From Agrocybe praecox (taxonomy: Eukaryota; Basidiomycota; Agaricomycetes; Agaricales; Agrocybaceae), in assembly GCA_964017145.1 (NCBI GenBank), contig OZ024851.1, forward strand, positions 2,542,001 through 2,606,000: a stretch of DNA of 64,000 bases, given 5' to 3'. Made by a program: the position numbers and the translations under genes. Positions 20,698 to 31,584 of the stretch are shown here, piece after piece. Each line of letters starts with the position of its first letter. Within the stretch, counting starts at the first letter, position 1. The notes below the pieces were generated by a model. It saw only the letters and a program-made list of their open reading frames with translations. It did no database searches and was not told the origin of the DNA.

Positions 20698-21204
20698 CGG
20701 TAAATTGTGGAAAATTTATTGGTATCCATAACACTGACAACCTGATGCAATGATTGTCAGAGTATGTATGCCAGTATATGCGATTATGGTCCACTGGCAT
20801 CAATCATATTTTTGGCTATTTATAAAGTTGCACCAATGTTTTCGCAAAATTATAACTCTATACATTATCTTACATTATATATTACATATCTAAACACACA
20901 ATATAAGGTTAATGTGATATTTTATTCATGTTACAGAACCGTGTCCGTTGGATACTAATGGTTCAACCATAATGTCGCCCATGCTTGGCTGTTATAATTA
21001 CATCTCGGCCCGGAAAAGTCACGAGTACTGGATTAGTCAGTAACAATTCCTGAATAAGCAGCACAGCCACGAAATGACAGTACATGTCCTGCAATTGTGC
21101 CAGGTGCCGTCGATGTGAATGGTAGAGATTGAGGATAGCTCGTGTATCTTGTCTGGGAATACGAGGAATAACCATAGGAATAGGTATTTGATTAAGATAA
21201 TAGC

Positions 21205-21403
21205 CTGTTATCTTGAATTTGAAGGACGCATTTGGGTGCGTGAGCAGGCGGTCAACGACGTTTCCGCCGATGACGATGTAGCCTGCCATAGAGTCCATAG
21301 TGTATGAGTAATTGAAGGAAAGAATTTGAGCCGCAAAATACTGGTATCGGTTGACTGACATACCAGTTGCTCCTGTAACGAGGATGTTGATCTTGGAAGA
21401 CAT
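21205..21403 (-). pseudogene. 5' remnant of an NAD(P)-binding (NmrA/epimerase-like) protein gene
   Basis: Exon 1 (21403-21364) encodes MSSKINILVTGATG, a classic Rossmann start. An 81-bp intron (GTATGTCAG..GGCAG) leads to exon 2 from 21282, with GYIxxGGNVVDRLLTHPNA and FKIT. This corresponds to the first 40 or so residues of the extended short-chain dehydrogenase/NmrA family common in agaricomycetes. After FKIT the homology stops at about 21205, with no further exons. The family is usually about 330-350 residues, so the cofactor-binding end alone remains. The glycine motif carries a two-residue insertion (GYIVIGGN). It is non-functional as it stands. Confidence 0.6.
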
Positions 21404-21929
21404 TGTATGTGTGAGTTCAAAAAAAGGTCGAATTAGAGAAGTTGTTCGAAGACGATATATACAGAGGGCTGATAGAAGAATTTCTTAGATACTGCAGCTG
21501 ATTCGCCTCACGTTTATAGATATACAAGCTGATTATGCACCCAAAAAGCATACAAAACAGTACGTGCAATCCACAATATCGATGTTCCATCCCAAATCGT
21601 GCAAAAAAGTAAACCCTTGCTTGACACGATACCACCAGGCGAAGGGCCCGACAAATCCCCAGGGGGTGTGTAACAGCTTCATGTAAACTTGGCTCGAATG
21701 AGGTCCTTTTTGGGAGATTCATGAGCAAAAGTCCGCGCTAGGGAATTTGTTTTGCTAGTAAGTACATAGCATCATAGTATAATTACACGACACGAAATCC
21801 AAAGTACAAAGAAATTCTCCATCATATAACGGAATACATAGGAATAATTACGAGAAGCATCTAATGCTTGATTGAAAACTTAGCCTACAGAGAATTCCAT
21901 ACCGTCAAATACACCAATCATAAGGCTCA
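21404..21929. other. Intergenic between the dehydrogenase remnant and the MFS gene
   Basis: This is the upstream region of the dehydrogenase remnant plus the 3' flank of the transporter gene. No recognisable gene or element. Confidence 0.4.
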
Positions 21930-24713
21930 TTAATCATTACTCACGCGTAAATAAGTTCCTCTCAACTGAAGGAAGGGAACAAAAAAAAGAAAGCAGCCTG
22001 CGACAATACTGCTCATATATCAGCAAAATGTAAGCAAATAAACTTATGGACCAACTCACGCCGCTTCGCAGCCCATAGCGTACAGGGCACCACTCCGTTC
22101 CGACCAGGGAACTTGATAGAAAGCAACACCTATCCCTAGATATGGTAAGTTATAATATCAAGCATTGATCTAAGGTTGTTACTAAACGATTAGCGTACCT
22201 CCGAGTCCCCTAGCCAGAGTCAAAAGAGTGCTTATTTCTCCCTGATTCGATTCAATCGCTCAGAAACCAGATGATTACAAGAGGAAAATATAGTGTACTG
22301 ACTTGTTCTTGGGGGAAACAATCAATGCAGTATGCATCTGAATAAACGAAGTATCAGCTACTGCTAACCATGCCAAGTCGTTTGCCAACTCACAACCAGC
22401 AACGGTAATGACCAACACAGCGATTAGGGCAACGCCCCAGCCAATGATGACGCCTACTAAATTTAGATGGTCCTCTAAGGCGCTACCGAGAAGGACAAAT
22501 CCGCAGACGTAGAGCAGGACTCCGATATAGAGCGTCCTTAATAACTTAGGATGCGCAGCTCATCAGGCAGTTGGAATGAACGCACCATAACCTAGCTTCA
22601 GCCTCAAAAATACCCTTGTTGCGCTTGATTTCTCTGTTCGTGAAGTAATCGTTGAGGTAACGACCTAAAATGTGTCCTATAAAAATAGCAACCTGTATGC
22701 AGCATATAACTCAGTACAAGACAGATGTCGAGTAAATGAAAGATAGCGAACTATAGGAGTTGAGTAAACAGCGGCTGCCGTAGTGGCACTTAGCCCGAAA
22801 CCAGGGGGTCGAGGGCTTTGCAGAATAACCACGACAGTCACCTAATATAATTTATTTTTAGACGGCCAAGAGGTGATTCATGTATACGAAATCGATCTTA
22901 CGTTTATTCCAATACTAAATCTAAAGACGAGGGCCTTTGAGGAATGATACGCATTAGAATTTGAAAATTTCACGTTATATTGAAAAGCAGAGTGACGTAC
23001 TTGGAAAACAAACATCAGGAACATATGAGGACGCCAAACTAGTCGTAGCGGGGCAACAAAAGTATCTTTCCAAGTATGATCGTTCCTGGCGTTTTGTACG
23101 CCAGTAACACCGCTAATATCTTTCAGTCGTCGTATGATTGAGTTACCTGCCTTTGAAGGCTCTGACAAATCGTTGATATTGGCATAGCGTCGATTATAAA
23201 GCCTAATTTTGGTGAACAATGTTAGAAGAAAACGGGACAATGACAAGACCAATATAATTAAGCAGTTACGCACGATTCATCGAAAAAAAATACGATGAGT
23301 AGAAGGACGAACAATGAATAAATACATCCAATTCCATATGCCCATCTCCACGACGCTCTTGCGACTAGAAATTCGAATACAAACGGAGATAGTTGAGGAG
23401 CGATGATGGTTGCCATGGTCCAAAAATTTATCTGCAACGGGATAATATTCAAAGAAGTGGTCAGAAAAGATAGATATTACACTAAATATTGTGCATTTAC
23501 TTTTCGTACTTGAATATGGAATGGAAATATGTCCGTAATCGTGTACAAACCCTGTTCACAGAAATGAAGAAATCTGGTTTACGAATGCCCGTTTGAAGTT
23601 TGAAAAGAAGATGACTCACTGTGACTGCGGGGCACCTCCTACAAGTCAGTCCGCTTTAGACGCGACTCGTGAAGTGGTGTTCAATATACTATCTTACCCA
23701 AAGAAAGCCGTTAAGCATCGCATCGCGGCAAAGACCTTTAAGGTGGGTGAAAAAGTGGCCCCTACGAGGAACGCGAGCGAGAAAAGCTAGAACAAGATTT
23801 GAACATCGAAGAGTCGTGACTTCTACCCACTGCGTACCTGGGTCCAGAATAGTGTAGACAGGCGGCCGTATCGGCGGATAAATACGACAAAAAACATTCC
23901 ACTCCATCCTGAGTAATCAAGTGTTAGATAAGATGGATTGTTAGGTAGGGTAGAGCGAACGCGAAATAATGTCAAATATTGACTGCAGTGTACACACATA
24001 CCTGATAGAAATAAACTCCAGCTAGACATTCCGTTAGAAGATTGGCATTTGCAGATTTGAAAAAATAACAGGGAAATTGACGTACTTGGTAGTCAAATCA
24101 TTAATCTCTCCGGTCGTGGTGTGATACTGTTGCGAGAGTGCGAACAGAGCGGCGATGCCTGAGCCGAGATTTCAAAAGGACAAAACATCATGAAAAGACG
24201 AAAATGACGTGAAAATCTATAAACGCACCTATGCCCAAATCAAATTCAGGGACGATGGATGCGAGGATGACGATCAAGAGCTGGATGTTCTTTTTCCTGT
24301 CGCTCCACTGGAATGACACCGATGTCAACTGATACCATTAATATCGTCTCGGTAGGAGGATATACGTACGTTTTGCGGATCCTCTGGATTGTCCGAAGGC
24401 TGTGGCCAGAGAACGTATTTGGTATCAGGAGAAAGCTTAAGCTTTGATGCTATTTCCTCTCCAAATTCTTTTCGAGCTTCGCTGAAATCAGAGACATGCG
24501 TTATTCCAGTGCTTATGAAAGGAAGAAAAAGAGAAACGTTTGAGCCACTCACGCTAGCTCCAACACGAGCCGACCTGCTCGCTTTTCATGGATGGTGTAT
24601 ACATCTATTAGTTCAGGCTTTGCAAGTACTTCCACTTGAACGCCGGCGCTATGTTCGGTGTCAGAAGAGTACCTCGTCACGGTCTCCGCGTAGCCTGGTA
24701 CTTCCGGAAGCAT
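21930..24713 (-). CDS. Major facilitator superfamily transporter, 19 exons
   Basis: Exons on the minus strand: 24713-24553, 24481-24370, 24307-24229, 24158-24086, 24021-24002, 23908-23838, 23786-23698, 23638-23620, 23551-23501, 23431-23274, 23202-23001, 22934-22902, 22841-22752, 22692-22586, 22536-22394, 22337-22303, 22241-22199, 22135-22060, 22008-21930. They total 1641 nt (546 residues) with every phase matching. Two are microexons of 20 and 19 nt. The hydrophilic N-terminus (KYVLWPQPSDNPEDPQNW) leads into helix 1. Family marks include VVFIRRYGRLSTLFWTQ, the motif-A-like loop after helix 2, and GLYTITDIFPFHIQVRK, INFWTMATIIAPQLSPFVF and RASWRWAYGIGCIY. It should have about 12 transmembrane helices and sit in the plasma or vacuolar membrane as a proton-coupled carrier. 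The substrate is unknown; it resembles the drug:H+ antiporter-like group of agaricomycetes. Confidence 0.9.
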
Positions 24714-24900
24714 AAGTTTGTCGTTATTCGTGTGTTGAGCAGCGCAAGTGTTTTTTTCAAGGAGTTTAATCCCGACTTAAACAACGTGCTTGCTTTTTAT
24801 GCTCTAACTTTAATGAAATGCTATGGTAAAAAGCGTAGTTAGATTCGGGTGGAAAATAAAGCGCAGAAAACGTGCCTTCTATGTAGATCTCGATTAGGAA
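24714..24900. promoter_or_regulatory. Promoter region of the MFS gene
   Basis: The minus-strand sequence upstream of the ATG at 24713 has no clear TATA box. The interval is short because exon-like sequence of the next locus begins near 24900-25000. Confidence 0.3.
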
Positions 24901-26290
24901 GCACCTTTGAAACGTTCAGCGGTAGCGAGCCCCGGTTGGTCCTGATAGTACGCTATCTATGCCATTTTATGCGTTGCACTGCCTACCTAAAATTGTGATA
25001 AGAAGGAGACCATGAAAATCTTGAGTTCCCGGTCGTCATAGGACCCAATCGTCTTGACCCTCAAACTACTGATATTGTGGAAAACAAAAAATATCGATGA
25101 CAGCACACTGACCAGCATAAGCAGCACAAGTAGTACTCAAGGAGCATAACTGGACCTGTTCCATCAGGCAGTTCCAGGAATGCGACGTGCAAACTGGCCG
25201 AATATAATTACTTGCCATATAAAAGTCGAGGTAGCCTGCAATTATCCTGCTATTTAAAGAAGTCAAAAAATCGCTCACATTCGTTCAAACATGCTACAGA
25301 TGAACATCCAGGATTTGACCAGGAAGGATGAGATCATTGAAGCAAGATACTTGAAAAGCTGATGGAACGTTGTGCCATATGAAGTGATATTTGAAGTCGC
25401 CAGCTGGCAGTGTGCATTCGGCTATTTTAGCGGCATTTGAAATTAAACTCCGCATCTTGATGGCCTGAACCGGCACAAACGACGGTCGAATTTTTCTTCC
25501 ACAAGTTGATTGTACTTGTACACAACGATACATACTTGTTAAATAGATTGGGAAGAATATTATGAGTATTCGTAGCAAAAGATCTACATAAAAATCCAAG
25601 AGCTTACTTACAGTATGAGCATGACATTGAAAGCCTCAACGACTAATTTTATCGATTTTCCGCTCAAAAACAACGTGTCTGCCTGCATGACACAACATTT
25701 ACGGGCTTCTGTTCCTTGGTGATATTGTGTTTCGTCTCACGTCTTGCACTTACCATAACTCTGGAGATGAGTCTTTTGACAAACCATTATATTACAACTG
25801 CGACTCACAGGGCACGTGTAAATACATGCAGTGGCAGTAGCATATCCGTATCCTGGTCAAGACACACCATTGACTATGATATTATATACCGTGCACAAGG
25901 TGACATTTGCGCTTCCGTATGCACATGTATCACTTATGTACGTATTCTGAAAGTTATTTGATTGTTTATTTGTACAGCTTTTTTTCCTATTTGGACTTAC
26001 TTACCATTTCTGTACCTCCGAGTCGATCGCCAGTCTTGTGTTAGCATGAAGTTAAGTTGGTGCCTGTAGCCGTTGCTTTTCGTCGTATCATATTAAAATG
26101 CACAGGCACAAGTTTCATTTACCAGCAACTGAGGTGTATATGCGCCTTTCTGTGTGTATGTGAGATTACTCACGGTTATGCATGCCACTGGGTTGTTCTT
26201 GTTCAGCATAACGCACAATGAGCTCAATGGTTCCGACGTCCGGTTTGGAATTGATCGTGATATTACTGAATAAGGCTAAGCACTACACGT
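24900..26290 (-). other. Exon-like pieces of an unidentified multi-exon gene
   Basis: Several minus-strand stretches are bounded by good splice signals. One ends NNPVACIT before GTGAGTAAT (26172). Another reads TGDRLGGTEM between AAG and GTAAGTAAG (about 26000-26040). Two more read AYGSANVTLC and GYGYATATACIYTCP (25795-25935), then DTLFLSGKSIKLVVEAFNVM (about 25610-25690) and, further down, a hydrophobic run with SSLRVKTIGSYDDRELKIF. The pieces do not assemble into one frame I trust, and stops fall in the longest ones. It could be a small multi-exon membrane or secreted protein gene, or a decayed one. No family is recognised. Confidence 0.3.
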
Positions 26291-27400
26291 TAGCGGAGAG
26301 GTGGGGATTGAAAGAGGGGAGTAGAAAGGAGTCAGGTATATGAAACACGATCAATAATGAATTTTGAAGAGCGGAGGCCAGCCAGAGGGAAAACTCTGAA
26401 AGACGGAAGACGGAAGATGGGAAATGTGAGAGTCGAAATATGAGACCTGGTCAAGCCGACCCACACGAGCACGACATATATTTTGAATGGGAACTCAGGG
26501 TTCATATATCGATATCAATGATATATGCTCGAATCTATTTGATGATTGAGAAAGAAGTGGGTCGAAGAGGGAGTGAAAAGGCTGGCTATGGGCGAAAGAC
26601 AAAAATAGAAGCAAATGAGAAGGCGGAAACGAGACGAGATGACAACAAACAACGTGAAAGACTTTCAACGACAAATTAGACGTGAAAGTTGCACGACAGC
26701 AACCAAGTTAAATACACACGAATGAACGATGAAAGGACAGACGTAAGTATGATCCAACGGAAGGACACTGGTTTTGATCCGAACCCTAACCCGATATGGC
26801 ATCACGTACGTTCGTATGCGACCATAACTTTTGTCCTTTGTTCTTTTTCCCCGACTCTTTTCTAAATCCTACGCGATCCTATGCGACACATTACAGAAGA
26901 GTCATGAAATGATCGGAGGATGCACATGAAACAAAACTAAACGACGCGTAACCCAGTCAAGCGAGGAAGATGGGGGATGTCGATGAAGGACAGAGAAACA
27001 GAGAGAAATGAAAAAGGAACAGAAAGGCTCAGTGACCCTCGGTCCCCCAAGCTCACGCACGCTGAAACGGCTGATGCTCGTATAAATTGGAATGACGCCC
27101 CTTCGTTCCTTTTCGTGCCCGCCGCTTGCTCTCGCCTGCCTTTTGCCAAAATTACTGTCACCCCGAACGCAAACACGAGCGCGACGACTACTATTACGGA
27201 CTTCAAAACTTTTCTCGTCGTCGTCATCAGCGTCGTTTCCATACGCCAGAGCAGTTGTAACACTCAGAATAAAAGGAAGACCTACATAATTTTATTTATT
27301 CCCTCCCGCGCCTCTCTCTCCCTTCTCCCATCTGGCAGACTTATCTTAATACTCCGCTCTCACAGGCTCGAGTCTCAACATCAATGACGACCCGCCCTAG
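26291..27400. other. Intergenic with a dispersed short repeat
   Basis: Positions 26768-26815 carry the second copy of the CCGAACCCTAACCCG repeat. An ACATTACAGAAGAGT motif (26890-26905) resembles the reverse of 683-700. A 108-codon minus ORF at 26937-27263 has one hydrophobic segment, but with no splice or promoter context it is not called as a gene. Confidence 0.4.
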
Positions 27401-28737
27401 ATCCTCCGCTACCATACCCGGACCTAGTGAGATAGGCGCCAAAGCGAACGTTATGTTTACCACCACCACCACTCAAATGTACCAATGATACTACCTCCCT
27501 CGTCATTGTCGTCGTCGCGTAATGCCATAAACCTCACTTGCGTATTTTTTCCACCATCATAGTCTCATCTCCTTCATCTCCGCTGCCACCATTACCCACT
27601 ATCCCTCCTTCCCATCCAGGATCCTCTCCCTCCTTTTCCCATTGCTTTCAATCTGTAACCCTCGGCATACACGCTCACATTTTCACGTCGAACGCGGACG
27701 CGTACGTTAAGATATCTTTCCAATTCCGCTTCCCTGCCTACCCCTCTCATCCACACATCACTGCCGGGAACACGAACACTACGCAGGTCAACGCTCTTCG
27801 CCTCACACCTTTCAAACATCAATCACACTTGTGTGTTTAAGCGCTTATCTCTTAGAGAACTTTTCTTATGTTGCCAGTACGTCCTTTGTCATATTACGAA
27901 GTTCAATTGGACTCATGGTTTACATAGATAGGCGCAAAGGTGGGGGGCATTCAGAACATCTACTGTCAGCCGTTGAAACGTCGAAGTTTTGGACGCATGC
28001 TGTGGGTGATCTTGCTGTTGTTGGCTGATAGTTATAATTGTATTTATTCTCCCTTGCGCGCCTCTTCTCTTTTCCTTGTCCCTTTGCTCTCCTTCTCCTC
28101 TCCTCCATTTCATTCCTCCAGTTTCAAATTACCATCCTGACTTGAGATCCGCGTCTATTATCTATGCACGCGGTACGACGCTCCGCATTCAACTCGGAAT
28201 TTATCTTTATCTTCCAACTTTTCGACGACTTCAACTCTCGGTTGGACATTAGACATGTGTGCACCACTGCCACATTCAAATTCAAATCCAGGTTCAGTCC
28301 CAGTGCACACTGGGTGCGATAATTTTGGGCATAACATGGAAATTCAGCCTTCGGGGTTCGGGTCCTGCTCGATCATGGGCTATTCCTACACATACACGTA
28401 AGCGCACGCCTATATATATATCTTAATTGACATAGGGAAATTGTGTCGGTTTCCTCTTCGTTGCGTTACATTACGCGTCATTCTTCTTCCTTTCTCTTTC
28501 AGGTGATGGCTCTTCCCACCCTTATTTGGTGTTAATTCAAAGTAGTGTCCAGACTTTAATATTCAACTTCGCGTTGTACCATATTTCTTGCTTTCATTCG
28601 GGTGGATGTTGTATGTTTTGGGACTAAATAGATATTTTATATTATGTGAGCCAAATATGGTCGGTGTCCAAGTGAAGTGTCTGGCGACTAGGTTGACGCC
28701 TAAATATGTTAGTTGGGTGTGTTGGTGCTCTGCTCCG
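27401..28737. other. Intergenic, pyrimidine-rich
   Basis: This is the downstream flank of the first NACHT gene. The sequence has CT-rich tracts (27290-27640, 28050-28130) and no supportable coding region or RNA gene. Confidence 0.4.
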
Positions 28738-31231
28738 TCAGACTTTATAGACCCGCTCTAGGTATTTTCTCATCTCTTGGCGTACAAGGGCACTGCGGAT
28801 AGGAAATTTGATCGCATTCTCCCCTGTAATAAAACGTCCCTCTTGGCATTGTTGAACGAGCGGTTGAGAAAATTCAGCTCGAGGAAGGAAAAAGATCATG
28901 TAACCAAGATAAAGAAAGTATTGCCACGTGTTGTAATAAACGTGGGAGTTTCCATCGTGGTACTTGTAAGTCCATCTTCCGTTTTGAAGGATGAGGTCGT
29001 TAAATCTTTGATCTTCGTACGATTCTAGTAAAGGAATTTTTCCAATTGCTTGTATACAGCATAAGACCGACCTTGCGTAGGCGGTAGGACCTATAACATA
29101 GCTGTCTGATTGGTCTGGGTGTTGTAGAAAGCGAATAAAATGCTGAAAATAGTGAGCTCTTCCGTGCTCGAGTCTGAAGGACTCAAAGAGACGGAGCACA
29201 TCAAGATGATTTGTCCTGCGGAGTGACAGTCGGTTGGCGGAAATGAATGGTACACATATGTCATTCCCCAGGTGACACGCGACACATAAAAGCAGGATTC
29301 CCTCGTCATCCCCATAGTAGTCTGGCAGGTGATTCAAAAATACTTGTTCAATATATTCTTGATGTTTTTTCTCTATTACGGCCCAGCGCTCATCCAAAGA
29401 TGCCTGCACAGAAATTTAAGAATATTAACATCAGATGAAGATTTTAATCTTACCATGCGACCACAGAATGGAAGCCAGAACCAAGATACAAATATATAGA
29501 GGTCCATAGAATCACCATATACGAAAGAAGCAAAAACTTCAGGACTCGTCTTGTAGTCTTCTATTTGGCTCAATATAGGGTTGAGAAATAAAAATTTGTC
29601 AGCAATATTTATTAGCGAAGTTGAAGCTGAGCTCTGGCATAGCGGAAATTCCCTTTCAATGAAGTCCCAAAAGATAAACATTCTATTGTGTGTGGGATCT
29701 GGGAAAATTTAGTTTGAGAAGTTCAACAATTTCTGGGGACACTCTTACCTTTGGTCACCCATCGAATTATATTTGCAATATGCTCTGATCTGTATTTATC
29801 AATGTCAAGGAAATAGCCTCCGGACCTCACAGGGTCGAGAAGGAAGTCATGAAGTGAAGTGTGTAGGATTTTCACAACCTCCACCCTCCTCTCATGCCAC
29901 ATAGAGATATCCTTTTCAATAGAGACAATGGCGCCTAGATTACAGACCAACATCTCGAGCTCTCCTGGTTCCAACGACATAAATGAAGATATGTCGAAAT
30001 AATTTAACTCATATGAGTTATCAGATATGCGATGTGAGATGATACTAAGCATATACAGAACGCGCTCTGTATCTGCGGCGGAATCGAGGATCATTGTATA
30101 TAGTGCATCCAGCTGCGCAAATGGTAGGTCACCTTTCGCCGGTCGTAGATTATTCACCACATCCAGACGATGATCGGGTCGATGTCTTGTGGATTGGCAA
30201 TAGCGAAATACTGTTGCAGCATAAATGAATTGCCCGGATGACTTTCTGACAATTTCTTCCAGAATTTTGTAGGATGGCCACGAAGCAGGTATTAGGGATT
30301 TAAATGGATGATCCTGTTTGATTTCCTCAAAACCGTCTCTGAGAAATGTGCGAATATCGTCGTCGGGATGGAATGTGTCGTCAAGGTAAAGTCGTGAAAA
30401 TAGTCCTTCTGTTTTCTTGGATCGAAATGCGAGATTAATCTCATGCTCAGGGCGACTGGCGATGAGAAATAGAATGGGTAGGTCAAATGTTCGAATTCCA
30501 TCTGCTATCATGCGCAGAATCCTAGCCTGCACAACACCATTACCACATTCGTCGAGACCATCTATGACAATGACGCGCCAGGACCCCAATAGTGATGAAA
30601 CACTGGAATTGCATACATTGTAAAGTGGCTTCATCACTAGATGGGTAAGCTGATGCTCCAAGCCTTTCGTCAGAATCATGGGGTCCGCGTCGATCACGGA
30701 GAGGATTTCCTTTTGTGTAGCCGGAATTGCGTGATAAATTTGGTATGCGATCGTTGCAACGAACGCGCCTGCGTGGTTCCTCGTTCCATCGGATCTCCAA
30801 AAAATGAAAGTCGCGAGAACGAGCTCGTTGAGAAGACACATTTCGATAAATGATTGTGTGATGGCTGATTTTCCCGCTCCTGCAGCGCCGGTCAGCCACA
30901 TGATGTATTTATCCCAGGTGTCCCTGTCGCAACGTCGGGTCCAGTTCATGATTCTCCTCAGCACAGCGATACGGGTGTTTGGATGGCATTTTGGACGATC
31001 AAACTGGGAATCAGAATCGTGGAATGCGTTGGGTGCCGTAGCCTCCCTCAGGATGTCGAATGGCGCTACAGATAGTTAGATTCCTGTGGCAGCATGTAGC
31101 TTTAATCTTTATCATTCACATTTTCGTCCATCACTTGCCACATTATGTTGAATTAATGTACCGCCGGCCACAAAAACGTTCTGGGCAGATATAAGGGAGT
31201 TCTTGGTGATAACAGGCCGACTGTTATTCAT
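28738..31231 (-). CDS. NACHT-domain NTPase, STAND/NLR-like (NACHT-1)
   Basis: Four exons (31231-31120, 31065-29749, 29698-29454, 29403-28738) give 779 residues in matching phases, with introns of 50-54 bp. Residues 1-37 form a short N-terminal module with SAQNVFVAGGTLIQ. Next come FDILREATAPNAFHDS and PKCHPNTR, the usual lead-in of agaricomycete NACHT proteins. Walker A is GAAGAGKSAI (Lys 103) and Walker B is VIVIDGLDEC (Asp 206). The SGQFIYAATVFRY and DLPFAQLDALYTMIL segments are typical of the NACHT winged-helix part. The C-terminal 250 residues lack WD40, ankyrin or TPR repeats. Fungal NACHT proteins are ATP-driven switches implicated in non-self recognition and cell death. ATG 31231 was chosen because it opens the shared N-terminal module; an in-frame upstream start at 31333 is possible. 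Confidence 0.88.
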
Positions 31232-31584
31232 CGTGACTGCGAAGCCAATATTCGAGAGAAAAGCAACAATTTGGATCCTGGATACTTGTTGATTAGGGAT
31301 AGAAAGGAAAGTGTCGCAGCAACCGTCATTCAAACCTTCGTAACCCTATATATACATACAAGCTATTCATTGGCCATGCAGCACGTATTTATATCTTCAT
31401 TGCCAAAGCGTCTTAAAGCTGTTCGTTCAACACAGCTTTTTTAGAAGGCGCTGTGCTGTATATTTTGGTATCCATTACTTATGGAATGGAATATCTGCGC
31501 TGCCATCATTAGTATGTATAGGAATACAGCTAGAGCATGCATACCACAGCCATGAATAAAAGAGAACTACTAGTTAACGAAAGA
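31232..31584. other. Upstream region of NACHT-1
   Basis: Candidate promoter for the minus-strand NACHT gene. A TATATATA stretch near 31348-31356 lies about 120 bp upstream of the ATG. The far end borders repeat copy C. Confidence 0.4.

Noticed and set aside
26937..27263. 108-codon minus ORF with one hydrophobic helix
   Set aside because: No splice partners, promoter or homology; the opposite strand is also open over the same interval.
29700..29760. Possible frameshift in NACHT-1 after VTKGKSVP
   Set aside because: The apparent break is a 50-bp intron (29699-29748) with GTAAGA and CCCAG ends; splicing restores the frame into DPTHNRMFIFWDF.
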